Part shown: positions 50,341 to 59,091 of the stretch, piece after piece
Numbering within the stretch: the first letter of the stretch is position 1
Layout of the letters: each line of letters opens with the position of its first letter
NCBI GenBank assembly: GCA_965214635.1
Contig: OZ243964.1
Location: forward strand, 2,603,441-2,667,440
From: Bin90 sp965214635
GTDB lineage: Bacteria > Chloroflexota > Dehalococcoidia > Lucifugimonadales > JADFKI01
Length of the DNA: 64,000 nt
Reading direction: 5' to 3'
Notes under the pieces: generated by a model
Database searches by the model: none
Told to the model about the DNA's origin: nothing
What the model saw: only the letters and a program-made list of their open reading frames with translations
Made by a program: the position numbers and the translations under genes

Positions 50341-50651
50341 ACAACATCATAGTTGCGGTGATGGGGAGTAGTAGCGGCAAGATCGGCGATAGAGAGCGGG
50401 GCACTTTAGGTGGAAGCCCGGCGTGCAGCGATCTCCGTGAACTCGCCCCGGAGCATCCGGCTCGAACCTTTCGTTCATATTCCGCGTAAATTGAGCGTGG
50501 CGGTGTGGGCGGCAGCAAGTAGGGCAGGACGGGTAAGCCCGTTATCGCTTTCGAGAGTCTTGGTCGCTGTGTGCGGCTGAGGAACTAGGGTGGCACCGCG
50601 GTGTTTCATGACAGGAAGTTCCGTCCCTTGAGCGTAAGGGGCGGCTTTTTT
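50341..50651 (+). promoter_or_regulatory. T-box riboswitch, leucine specifier, upstream of leuS
   Basis: GGGGAGTAGTA opens stem I, AGAGAG follows, GAACTC places a CTC (Leu) specifier at 50442-50444, and the T-box itself is AACTAGGGTGGCACCGCG (50583-50600). The terminator is CCGTCCCTT (50621-50629) with AAGGGGCGG (50636-50644), then six T's (50646-50651). Uncharged tRNA-Leu should relieve termination and raise leucyl-tRNA synthetase. The bulge reads TGGC, where the ilvB copy has TGGT; the fourth base normally pairs with the tRNA discriminator. Confidence 0.93.
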
Positions 50652-50738
50652 ATGGCGGCGAAGTATGGATTCCCGATTACGGAGGATGCCAGAAGGCGTG
50701 AACGGGGAAGAGACCAAACAGAGACGGAGGGTTTAGCG

Positions 50739-53213
50739 ATGGCAGATGTGCGGACTACTGAAGAGCGGTTTGACCACAAAGCAATAGATGCCAAGTGGCA
50801 GCGACGCTGGCTCGAGAGCGGCGCACACAAGGTCCACGACGACGATATGCGTCCCAAGTGGTACGAGTTGACGATGTATCCGTATCCGTCGGGCGACCTG
50901 CACATCGGGCATTGGTATGCGATGGGGCCGTCAGACGCCCATGCGCGGTTTCGGCGGATGCAGGGATACAATGTGCTGCACCCGATGGGCTTCGACGCCT
51001 TCGGGCTGCCGGCGGAAAACGCCGCCATACGCAATGGCATCCACCCGTTCAAGTGGACTATGGCGAACATGGAGAACATGCGCCGTCAACTCCGCAGCAT
51101 GGGCGCAATCTACGACTGGGACAGGGAGGTCGTAACCTGCGAGCCTGACTACTACAAGTGGAACCAGTGGTTCTTCTTGGAGCTGTACAAGGCTGGATTG
51201 GCATATCGCGCCTACGCCCCTGCAAACTGGTGTCCGTCTTGCACCACCACGCTCGCCAACGAACAGGTGCTAGCCGACGGCACTTGCGAGCGCTGCTCTT
51301 CGAGCGTAACGCACAGAGACCTGAACCAGTGGTTCTTCCGCATCACGAATTACGCTGAAGAACTGCTAGACCACTCAAAGAAAGAGTGGCCCGAAGACAT
51401 CGACACGATGCAGACCAACTGGATCGGGCGCAGCGAGGGCGTGAACATCGAGTTTGACATATCAGAGTGTGGGCTGGATGAACAGACCATCACCACATTC
51501 ACCACGCGCATAGACACGGTGTACGGCGTAACATTTGTGGTGCTTGCGCCGGAGCACCCACTAGTGGAGACGCTGACGAGGCCTGAGCTCAAGGCGGAGG
51601 TTGAAGCCTATGTCAATCAGGCGCGCTTGCAAACCGAAATCGAGCGCCTGTCCACCGAAAAAGAGAAGACGGGTGTCTTTACCGGCGCATACTGCGTCAA
51701 CAGGCTTAACGGCGAGCGAGTGCCCATATTCGTGGGCGACTATGTGCTGTTGACCTATGGCAGCGGCATCGTCATGGGCGTGCCGGCGCACGACGAACGC
51801 GACTTCGTGTTCGCCAAGAAGTACGGCTTGCCCATTCGGGTGGTTGTCGCTCCCGACGGCTGGAACGGCGAAGAGTTGGACGAGGCATATCTGGGCGAGG
51901 GCACACAGGTGAACTCCGACCGCTTCGACGGCATGACCAGCAGCGAGGGCATGCAGCGCATCGCCGACCACATCGAAGCCAACGATTGGGGAAGCCGCAC
52001 CGTGCAGTACCGCATGCGCGACTGGCTGATTTCCCGCCAGCGTTACTGGGGCACGCCCATACCCATCGTGTATTGCGACGACTGCGAGGTTGTTCCTGTG
52101 CCAAAGGAAGACCTGCCCGTACTCTTGCCCGAAGACGCCGAGTTTCGTCCTACGGGAGAGTCGCCGCTGAAGTATCACGACGCCTTCCTGAACACCGAAT
52201 GCCCGGAATGTGGCGGTGCTGCCAAGCGCGAAACCGACACGATGGACACATTCATGGACTCGTCGTGGTATTTCCTGCGCTTCGTCAACGCCAACTACGC
52301 CGATGGGGCGTTCGATCGCAAGGCGCTGGCGCATTGGGGGCCGGTTGACCAGTACACCGGCGGCAGAGAGCACGCCGTTATGCACCTGCTGTATTCGCGC
52401 TTCTTCGTCAAGGCGCTGCGCGATTTGGGGATGCTGGATTTCGACGAACCCTTCGATCGCCTGTACAACCAAGGCGTCATTCTGGGCGCAGACCACGAGA
52501 AGATGAGCAAGTCGCGCGGCAATGTGGTTGCGCCTGACGAGTTTGTGGATACCTTTGGCGCTGATGCGGTGCGGTGCTTCCTGATGTTCCTGGGCCCTTG
52601 GAACAAGGGTGGGGTCTGGAACGACTCGGGCGTCAACGGAATATCGCGCTGGCTGAACCGCCTGTGGGACATCGCCACTCGGGACGCAAGCGTTCTGGAT
52701 GACGCCCCCCGAGACGACGGTGCCGTGCGCGAGTTGCTGCGCCTGCAGCACAAGACGATTCGGCGTGTGGGCGAAGACTTGGAGCGCTTCAAGTTCAACA
52801 CTGCGATTGCCGGGCTGATGGAGTACACCAACGGCTTGCAGCGGATATGGGAGCAGGAAGGGGTCGGCTCGAAAGATTGGGCGAGCGCGATAGACAGCCT
52901 ACTTGTGCTGATGGCACCGATGGCGCCACATGTGTCGGAGGAGCTGTGGGAGCGGCTCGGACATGAGGGCAGCGTTCACGACACGGCATGGCCCGCATGG
53001 GACGCGGTGCTGGCGGCAGACGAGATAATCACGCTGGTGGTGCAGGTGAACGGGCGCGTCCGCGACAAGATTGCGCTTCCCGCCGACATATCGGAGGAAG
53101 ATGCCAAGGCAACCGCTCTAGGCAGCCAGCGCATAGCGGCATACACCGACGGGAAAGACATCACGCGGATGGTATATGTGCCGGGCAAGCTTGTGAGTGT
53201 CGTGGTGCGTTAG
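50739..53213 (+). CDS. leuS: Leucyl-tRNA synthetase
   Basis: An 824-residue class I synthetase charging tRNA-Leu. The HIGH motif is exact (residues 55-58 in YPSGDLHIGHWYAMG); the zinc-binding domain has NWCPSCTTTL and CERCSSS; the CP1 editing domain follows (FTTRIDTVYGVTFVVLAPEH); the KMSKS loop is DHEKMSKSRGNVV; the anticodon-binding and C-terminal domains are complete. ATG 50739 follows GACGGAGGG; the frame upstream covers the T-box terminator and is not coding. Controlled by the leucine T-box. Confidence 0.97.
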   Translation: MADVRTTEERFDHKAIDAKWQRRWLESGAHKVHDDDMRPKWYELTMYPYPSGDLHIGHWYAMGPSDAHARFRRMQGYNVLHPMGFDAFGLPAENAAIRNGIHPFKWTMANMENMRRQLRSMGAIYDWDREVVTCEPDYYKWNQWFFLELYKAGLAYRAYAPANWCPSCTTTLANEQVLADGTCERCSSSVTHRDLNQWFFRITNYAEELLDHSKKEWPEDIDTMQTNWIGRSEGVNIEFDISECGLDEQTITTFTTRIDTVYGVTFVVLAPEHPLVETLTRPELKAEVEAYVNQARLQTEIERLSTEKEKTGVFTGAYCVNRLNGERVPIFVGDYVLLTYGSGIVMGVPAHDERDFVFAKKYGLPIRVVVAPDGWNGEELDEAYLGEGTQVNSDRFDGMTSSEGMQRIADHIEANDWGSRTVQYRMRDWLISRQRYWGTPIPIVYCDDCEVVPVPKEDLPVLLPEDAEFRPTGESPLKYHDAFLNTECPECGGAAKRETDTMDTFMDSSWYFLRFVNANYADGAFDRKALAHWGPVDQYTGGREHAVMHLLYSRFFVKALRDLGMLDFDEPFDRLYNQGVILGADHEKMSKSRGNVVAPDEFVDTFGADAVRCFLMFLGPWNKGGVWNDSGVNGISRWLNRLWDIATRDASVLDDAPRDDGAVRELLRLQHKTIRRVGEDLERFKFNTAIAGLMEYTNGLQRIWEQEGVGSKDWASAIDSLLVLMAPMAPHVSEELWERLGHEGSVHDTAWPAWDAVLAADEIITLVVQVNGRVRDKIALPADISEEDAKATALGSQRIAAYTDGKDITRMVYVPGKLVSVVVR

Positions 53214-53274
53214 TCTGCAGCTCAAGAACGAGGGACTAGTTTCGCCCACCAGCGCCAAGAAAGGCGACACGCCC

Positions 53275-56088
53275 ATGAACGCAGCCCACCCCGCCTACCG
53301 CCGCAAGCTCATAGAGGTAGGACTACCACTAGACACTATAAACGAGGAAGCAGCGCGGGAAAGATACCTATTCCTCGGTCATCCCAGAACTTTACACCTG
53401 TGGTGGTCGCGTAAGCCGTTGGCTGCCTGCCGTGCCGTCATCTTCGCCAGCCTAGTGGACGACCCCGGGGACTGCGCGGACGAGTTCCCCACGCCAGAGG
53501 AACAGCGCACAGAGCGCCAGCGCCTGCACAAACTCATTGAGCGGCTGGTGGTGTGGAAAAACAGCAACGATGCGCAGTTGCTGGCAGCCGCCCGCTATGA
53601 GATAGCGTGTTCGGTGGCACGCTCCAAAGGCGAAACCGCGCCCACCGAACCCGATAAGGTGCTGGCATACCTGAACGAGCAGGCGCAGCCGATATACGAC
53701 CCGTTCTGCGGCGGCGGCTCCATCCCGCTGGAGGCGCAGCGGCTTGGGCTGCGCGCCGTAGGCTCAGACCTGAACCCCGTGGCGGCACTGATAACGAAGG
53801 CGCTGATAGAGCTGCCGCCCAAGTTCGCCAACCGCCCGCCCGTGAACCCGGACGCCGACCCGATGGGGATGATGGTGGGCAAGGGCAGGCGCGCGCAACG
53901 ACTGCCGTGGCAGGGCGCCGCCGGCTTGGCGGACGACATCCGCTACTACGGGCGCAAGATGCGCGAGATGACTTGGGAGCGCATCGGTCATCTGTACCCC
54001 ACGGTCAAGCTGCCCGATGGTGAAGAGGCGACGGTGATAGCGTGGCTGTGGGCGCGCACCGTGCCCTGCCCCAACCCCGCCTGCGGCGTGGCGATGCCGT
54101 TGATGACGACCTTTCAGGCATCCAAAAAGCGTGGCAACGAACACTGGATGTGTCCCGAAATAGACCGTGAAACCAAGACGGTAAAGTTCACGATGCAGAG
54201 GCATAAACCACCGACGGATGTGCTAGATGTTGAGCGCACGGTTACGCGCAACGGCGCAACCTGCATCGCCTGCAAGGGCGCAGTGAAGCTGGAGTATGTG
54301 CGGCAGCAGGCGCGCGCCGGCAACATGGGCGAGGTGATGACCGGCGTGGTGGCAGAGGGATACCGTAAGCGGTTGTTCTTCTCACCGACCGCTAAACATA
54401 TCCAAGCGGCGATACCTCTGGAAAAGGCGAAACGTCTCAACGGCAAGTTGCCGGAGAAGGCTCTGGGCTTTGCTGTGCAAGCATATGGATTTACGGAGTG
54501 GGGCCATCTTTTCACGGAGCGCCAGCTTAGCTTGCTTTCCGCTTTCGGCGCCCAGTTAACGGACATTGGCAAAATAGCAATCTCAGACGGAGCTGATACC
54601 AAGTATGTCGACACTCTGCGGACTTACCTCGCCTTGGCGATAGGCAAAACTACAGACAGTTGTTCTAGTTTTTCCAGATGGCAAAACTCCGGCGACAAAG
54701 TCGCCGGAGTTTTCACACGACAAGCGATTTCGATTATATGGGACTTCGCAGAATCCAATCCTTTCTGCTCAGCAACGCGAAACTGGACATCTCAAACCGA
54801 ATGGATTGCCAAAGTTTTGGAAGCATTACCGAACAACAACAACAAAGGCACAGCGTATCAGGCAGATGCTACCATCACGATTCATGTCAACAATGGTCCG
54901 GTTATAGTCACCGACCCGCCGTATTATGCCAACATCGGCTATGCCGATCTCTCCGACTTCTTCTATGCTTGGCTGCGTCCGATGCTGCGAGACATACACC
55001 CCGACCTGTTCGCCGGTATGTTAACGCCCAAGAGTGAAGAAATGGTCGCTGCGCCTCGATTTGATAACACAGATTTGCGCTTCGAGGAACTGATGGGCAA
55101 AACGCTGGAACTAATTAGACAGCGTTGCAGCCCGGAGTTTCCCTCGTCCATCTTCTATGCTTATAAGCAGCAGGAAAAAAAGCGAGACGGCGTAGCATCA
55201 ACAGGCTGGGAAACTATGCTAGCCGCTTTAGTCAACGCCGGTTTCCAGATTGTGGGCACTTGGCCTATGCGAACTGAATTGTCTAGCCGTTCCAGAGCGT
55301 TGTCTGCTAATGCCCTCGCATCTTCGGTCGTTCTAGTGTGCCGCCCGCGCCCTGAGGGTGCGCCGATGGCAAGCCGCCGCGACTTCATCAACGCACTGAG
55401 GCGGGAGATGCCGCCACGCTTGGAGCAGCTGACCACTGAGGGGCACATTGCGCCGGTAGACCTGCGGCAGGCTGCAATCGGGCTGGGTATGTCGGTGTAC
55501 TCGCGATACAGCAGCGTGGCAACGCTTGCGGGGGAACCCGTAACCGTGCGACAGGCGCTGATGGCAATCAACGATGCGGTGGACATCTATCATCAAGAGC
55601 AAGAGGGGGCGCTGGACGCTGAGAGCCGCTTCTGCATGGGCTGGCTGCGGCAGTTCCCTAGCGGGCAGGGCGATTATGGCATTGCAGAAGATCTGGCGCG
55701 TGGCTACGATCTGGTCATCGGCAGGCTGGCGCAGACGCATCAGCTGCTTGATGCCAATCAGGGTCAGGTAACCTTGCGCGACATCGACGCCTACGACAAT
55801 GAGCGCGCTTACTCCGCGCAGGAACCATCTGCGTGGGAGATCTGCATGCGTATGGCGTATCACATGCAGCCGGGCGAAGAGCGGCTGGGCGTGGCGGGCT
55901 GCGTGGCTGCCGCCCGACGCGCGGACGGCAAGCTAGACAGCATAGAGCGACTAGCGCGCAGCTTGTACGACTTCTACAATGAGCGCAACGACTCCCCACG
56001 GGCGGTGGCGTTCAACAGCGTGGTAACGGCGTGGCAGGATATAATGAGTGATATGAACCGCGTCGAGACAGGCAGGCTGCACGATTAG
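53275..56088 (+). CDS. DUF1156-type DNA methyltransferase
   Basis: A 937-residue protein. The N-terminus RRKLIEVGLPLDTINEEAARE...HPRTLHLWWSRKPLAACRAVIFASLVDDP is the DUF1156 signature. The AdoMet motif I is YDPFCGGGSIPLEAQRLGL, and the catalytic motif IV is VIVTDPPYYANIGYADLSDFFYAW (DPPY, so adenine-N6 or cytosine-N4). A CPNPACG...CIACKG zinc-ribbon-like insert lies between. A C-terminal helical extension (about 730-937) follows. Family members occur in defence-type clusters with DUF499 ATPases and helicases; none is here. ATG 53275 follows AAAGG, 61 bp after leuS. A terminator-like hairpin sits in its coding sequence at 54684-54714. Confidence 0.9.
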   Translation: MNAAHPAYRRKLIEVGLPLDTINEEAARERYLFLGHPRTLHLWWSRKPLAACRAVIFASLVDDPGDCADEFPTPEEQRTERQRLHKLIERLVVWKNSNDAQLLAAARYEIACSVARSKGETAPTEPDKVLAYLNEQAQPIYDPFCGGGSIPLEAQRLGLRAVGSDLNPVAALITKALIELPPKFANRPPVNPDADPMGMMVGKGRRAQRLPWQGAAGLADDIRYYGRKMREMTWERIGHLYPTVKLPDGEEATVIAWLWARTVPCPNPACGVAMPLMTTFQASKKRGNEHWMCPEIDRETKTVKFTMQRHKPPTDVLDVERTVTRNGATCIACKGAVKLEYVRQQARAGNMGEVMTGVVAEGYRKRLFFSPTAKHIQAAIPLEKAKRLNGKLPEKALGFAVQAYGFTEWGHLFTERQLSLLSAFGAQLTDIGKIAISDGADTKYVDTLRTYLALAIGKTTDSCSSFSRWQNSGDKVAGVFTRQAISIIWDFAESNPFCSATRNWTSQTEWIAKVLEALPNNNNKGTAYQADATITIHVNNGPVIVTDPPYYANIGYADLSDFFYAWLRPMLRDIHPDLFAGMLTPKSEEMVAAPRFDNTDLRFEELMGKTLELIRQRCSPEFPSSIFYAYKQQEKKRDGVASTGWETMLAALVNAGFQIVGTWPMRTELSSRSRALSANALASSVVLVCRPRPEGAPMASRRDFINALRREMPPRLEQLTTEGHIAPVDLRQAAIGLGMSVYSRYSSVATLAGEPVTVRQALMAINDAVDIYHQEQEGALDAESRFCMGWLRQFPSGQGDYGIAEDLARGYDLVIGRLAQTHQLLDANQGQVTLRDIDAYDNERAYSAQEPSAWEICMRMAYHMQPGEERLGVAGCVAAARRADGKLDSIERLARSLYDFYNERNDSPRAVAFNSVVTAWQDIMSDMNRVETGRLHD
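54684..54714 (+). repeat. 14-bp perfect inverted repeat within the DUF1156 gene
   Basis: AAAACTCCGGCGAC (54684-54697) is exactly complementary to GTCGCCGGAGTTTT (54701-54714) around AAA. It has the form of a bidirectional intrinsic terminator but lies mid-gene, encoding part of RWQNSGDKVAGVFTR, a region that looks conserved in the protein. Confidence 0.8.
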
Positions 56089-56116
56089 CCATATGGGGAT
56101 TCACAGGGAGAGGACT

Positions 56117-58156
56117 ATGGCGGAGCATTCACAAAAACCCTATGGCACTTGGGGTTCGCCGATTACATCCGATATTGTCGCTGCTGACAGCATCAGCATT
56201 GGCGACATAGTGCTGGATGGCCCGAACACATACTGGACGGAGATGCGCCCGGCAGATGACGCCCGCAATGTCATCGTGCGGCGCGGCTCAAACGGCACGA
56301 TTTCTGACATCACGCCGGCGGGGTTCAATGTTCGCACACGGGTTCATGAGTACGGAGGTGGCGCTTTCACCGTGAGCGGCGGCGCCGTCTATTTCGTCAA
56401 TTATGCCGACCAGCGCGTGTACTATCAGGATGCGCTGGACGGAACTACCGTCGAGCCTTGGACCATCACACCGCATGTGGGTGCGCGCCCTGAGGATCCG
56501 CGCTATCGCTATGAGGATGTGCGCGATGCGGACTTCACGGCAGACCGCCGCTACGATTATCTCATCGGCGTGAGGGAAAAACATTCCAGTCGGCGCGATC
56601 CGGAGAACACAATCTGGTCTATCAACCTAATACGGCACAGGTCGTACATGGGTGGAGTTGGCATATTGGTATCCGGCAACGATTTCTACGCCGCGCCGCG
56701 CATCAGCCCGGACGAGCGCTGGCTAGCGTGGTTGTCTTGGGATCACCCGAATATGCCCTGGGATGGCTGCGAGCTTTGGGTGGCAGAGCGGCTGGATGGT
56801 GGTGGGCTAGATGAGCCGATGCTGGTCGCTGGCGGTCGGGACGAGTCCATATTCCAACCCGAATGGTCGCCCGGGGGCGTGCTGCACTTCGTGTCGGACA
56901 GGACTGGATGGTGGAACATCTATCGCTGCGACAACCTCGACCCTGAGCCTTCGCGCGCTGTGGTGCCGGTGTGTGCGATGGACGCAGAGTTCGGCAGGCC
57001 GGCGTGGGCGCTCGGGATGTCCACCTACGGGTTCGCATCGGAGCAGCGCATCATCTGCGCCTACACGCAAGCGGGGGTGTGGCACATCGGGGATATTGAT
57101 ACCGAAACGGGGACTCTTACCCGCGTGCCCACGCCGTTCAACGATGTCAGGGCGTTGCATGTTTCGCCGCAGCATCATGTGATATTCACGGCAGGCACGC
57201 CCACGCAGCCGATGGCACTGATGCGGCACAGCCTTGTGAACGGCAGCACGACCACCCTGCGCCGCACGAGCGACACCGATCTCGACGCCAAATATGTTTC
57301 GCAGGCGACGCCTGTGGAGTTTCCCACCGATGGGGGCGAGACTGCGCACGCATTCTACTATCCTCCCACAAACGGGGACTGCGCAGCGCCCGACGGTGAG
57401 CGTCCGCCAATGATTGTGATAAGCCACGGCGGTCCCACGAGCGCCGCATCTGCGTCATTTGACTTGCGCAAACAGTTCTGGACGAGTCGAGGCTTTGCGC
57501 TGCTGGATGTGAACTATGGCGGGAGCAGCGGCTACGGGACGGCTTATCGGCGTCGGCTGAACGGGCAATGGGGCGTTGTGGATGTGGCAGACTGCGTGAA
57601 TGCGGCGATGCACATGGTGTCTCAGGGGCTTGCGGATGGCGAGCGGCTCATCATACGGGGTAGCAGCGCAGGCGGCTTCACCACGCTGCTGGCTCTCGCC
57701 ACTCGGGATGTCTTCCGCGCTGGCGCAAGCTACTATGGCGTGAGCGACCTTGCGGCGCTGCTGCGCGACACGCACAAGTTTGAGTCGCGCTACCTAGACA
57801 CGCTGGTAGGGCAGTTCCCCGAATGCGAAGATGTCTACCATGAGCGCTCTGCCATCAACCACATAGACAGCCTGTCTGCGCCGATGATTGTGCTGCAAGG
57901 CTTGGAAGATGAGATAGTGCCGCCAAATCAGGCAGAGGCGATGGTCAATGCGCTCAAAGAAAGAGGCTTGCCTGTGGCGTATCTGACCTTTGAGGGCGAG
58001 CAGCACGGATTTCGCAAGGCGGAGAACATACAGCGCGCGCTGGACGCCGAACTCTACTTCTACGGCAAGGTGTTCGGCTTCGAGCCTGCGGACGGCTTTG
58101 ACGATGCCAACCCGCCGGTGCACATAGACAACCTGCGGATGGAGTCGGGCGAATGA
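56117..58156 (+). CDS. S9-family peptidase (acylaminoacyl/dipeptidyl peptidase type)
   Basis: A 679-residue cytoplasmic prolyl-oligopeptidase-like enzyme. Residues 1-420 form a beta-propeller with recurring strands (RISPDERWLAWLSWDHPNMPWDGCELW). The catalytic alpha/beta domain has VISHGGPTSAASASFD (oxyanion), LDVNYGGSSGYG, the nucleophile IRGSSAGGFTTL, the acid LQGLEDEIVPPNQAE and the His FEGEQHGFRK. This triad order and GSSAGG elbow are typical of S9C enzymes removing N-terminal residues from peptides. ATG 56117 follows AGGGAGAGG. Its stop overlaps the rhomboid start by 4 bp. Confidence 0.94.
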   Translation: MAEHSQKPYGTWGSPITSDIVAADSISIGDIVLDGPNTYWTEMRPADDARNVIVRRGSNGTISDITPAGFNVRTRVHEYGGGAFTVSGGAVYFVNYADQRVYYQDALDGTTVEPWTITPHVGARPEDPRYRYEDVRDADFTADRRYDYLIGVREKHSSRRDPENTIWSINLIRHRSYMGGVGILVSGNDFYAAPRISPDERWLAWLSWDHPNMPWDGCELWVAERLDGGGLDEPMLVAGGRDESIFQPEWSPGGVLHFVSDRTGWWNIYRCDNLDPEPSRAVVPVCAMDAEFGRPAWALGMSTYGFASEQRIICAYTQAGVWHIGDIDTETGTLTRVPTPFNDVRALHVSPQHHVIFTAGTPTQPMALMRHSLVNGSTTTLRRTSDTDLDAKYVSQATPVEFPTDGGETAHAFYYPPTNGDCAAPDGERPPMIVISHGGPTSAASASFDLRKQFWTSRGFALLDVNYGGSSGYGTAYRRRLNGQWGVVDVADCVNAAMHMVSQGLADGERLIIRGSSAGGFTTLLALATRDVFRAGASYYGVSDLAALLRDTHKFESRYLDTLVGQFPECEDVYHERSAINHIDSLSAPMIVLQGLEDEIVPPNQAEAMVNALKERGLPVAYLTFEGEQHGFRKAENIQRALDAELYFYGKVFGFEPADGFDDANPPVHIDNLRMESGE

Positions 58157-58695
58157 AGTGGGGAGGAATACTGCTGCTGCTGGCTTTCGTGGCGCTGCTC
58201 TGGGTGGTGGCAGCAGTCAACTGGGCGTTTGATTATAGCTTGAACCAATACGGATTAGTTCCGCGCACATCCATGGGGCTGTGGGGCATACCGCTCATGC
58301 CGCTGCTGCACGGGAGCTTTGCGCACCTATCAGCCAACACTGTGCCATTGCTCGTGCTAGGCGGACTGGTGGCAGTGCGCGGCGCGGGCAGGCTGGTGGG
58401 CGTCTTCGTTGGCATCACGCTGCTGGGCGGGGGGATACTGTGGCTGGTGGGCAGGACGGCGGCGCATGTCGGAGCGAGCGGGCTGGTGTTCGGGCTGTTC
58501 GGCTACCTCGTGGCGATGGGCTGGTATGAGCGCAAGCTGGTGTCCATCATCGTGGCAATCGTGGTCGTGATGCTGTATGGCGTGAGCATAGTTTCGGGGA
58601 TACTGCCGCAAGGCGGGTTCGTGTCGTGGGAAGGGCACATCGCTGGGCTGATTGCGGGCGTCATAACGGCGGGCATAGGGCGCCCGAAGCGCTAG
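58153..58695 (+). CDS. Rhomboid-family intramembrane serine protease
   Basis: A 180-residue six-helix membrane protein. The catalytic Ser is in HVGASGLVFGLFGY (GASG) and the His in VSWEGHIAGLIAGVI. The oxyanion Asn lies in HGSFAHLSANTVPLLVLGG on helix 2. Together these make the Ser-His dyad of rhomboid proteases, which cut membrane-embedded substrates. It is short, with no extra cytoplasmic domain. ATGA overlap with the upstream peptidase suggests translational coupling. The natural substrate is unknown. Confidence 0.94.
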   Translation: MKWGGILLLLAFVALLWVVAAVNWAFDYSLNQYGLVPRTSMGLWGIPLMPLLHGSFAHLSANTVPLLVLGGLVAVRGAGRLVGVFVGITLLGGGILWLVGRTAAHVGASGLVFGLFGYLVAMGWYERKLVSIIVAIVVVMLYGVSIVSGILPQGGFVSWEGHIAGLIAGVITAGIGRPKR

Positions 58696-58806
58696 GCATC
58701 GTCCAAGTAGGGGTCGACCGTTGGCGCAGAGCCGCAGTTGGCAGGGCTAGAGATGCGTGCTAGGGAATCGCCCGCGGTGCGCCTAGCTAGCCGGACACCA
58801 AGCCCG

Positions 58807-59004
58807 TTAAAAGGCGTACACATAGAACACATCGCCCTCGGGGCAGGTGATGCGCTCTTGGATGTCGTGTTCGTGGGCGTCGGGGTCAACCTCTATGTAT
58901 GGCATCTCTGACACGACGAACGCGGCTTGTTCGTAAGGCAGGGTTATTGCCGTCGGTTCGCCGCACATGGGGCAGGATATTATCTGAAATCCGATGTCAA
59001 GCAT
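58807..59004 (-). CDS. Small CxxC-containing protein
   Basis: A 65-residue ORF with a CPMC pair (C11, C14) and a later CPEG (C54), so at most half a zinc ribbon, followed by an acidic middle (EVDPDAHEHDIQE) and an aromatic end (VFYVYAF). Composition and codon pattern look coding. It follows lysS on the same strand across 87 bp. I do not recognise a family; it resembles the CpXC-type small zinc proteins in outline. No strong ribosome site precedes the ATG. Confidence 0.5.
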   Translation of the reverse strand: MLDIGFQIISCPMCGEPTAITLPYEQAAFVVSEMPYIEVDPDAHEHDIQERITCPEGDVFYVYAF

Positions 59005-59091
59005 TTTGGTTTGTTTGGTTCCTTCTATCTATGATTTTGGGTATGCAGCCTTCAATGGTGTGTTCAGACTTTGTGGGAATGAGCGCTGTCG

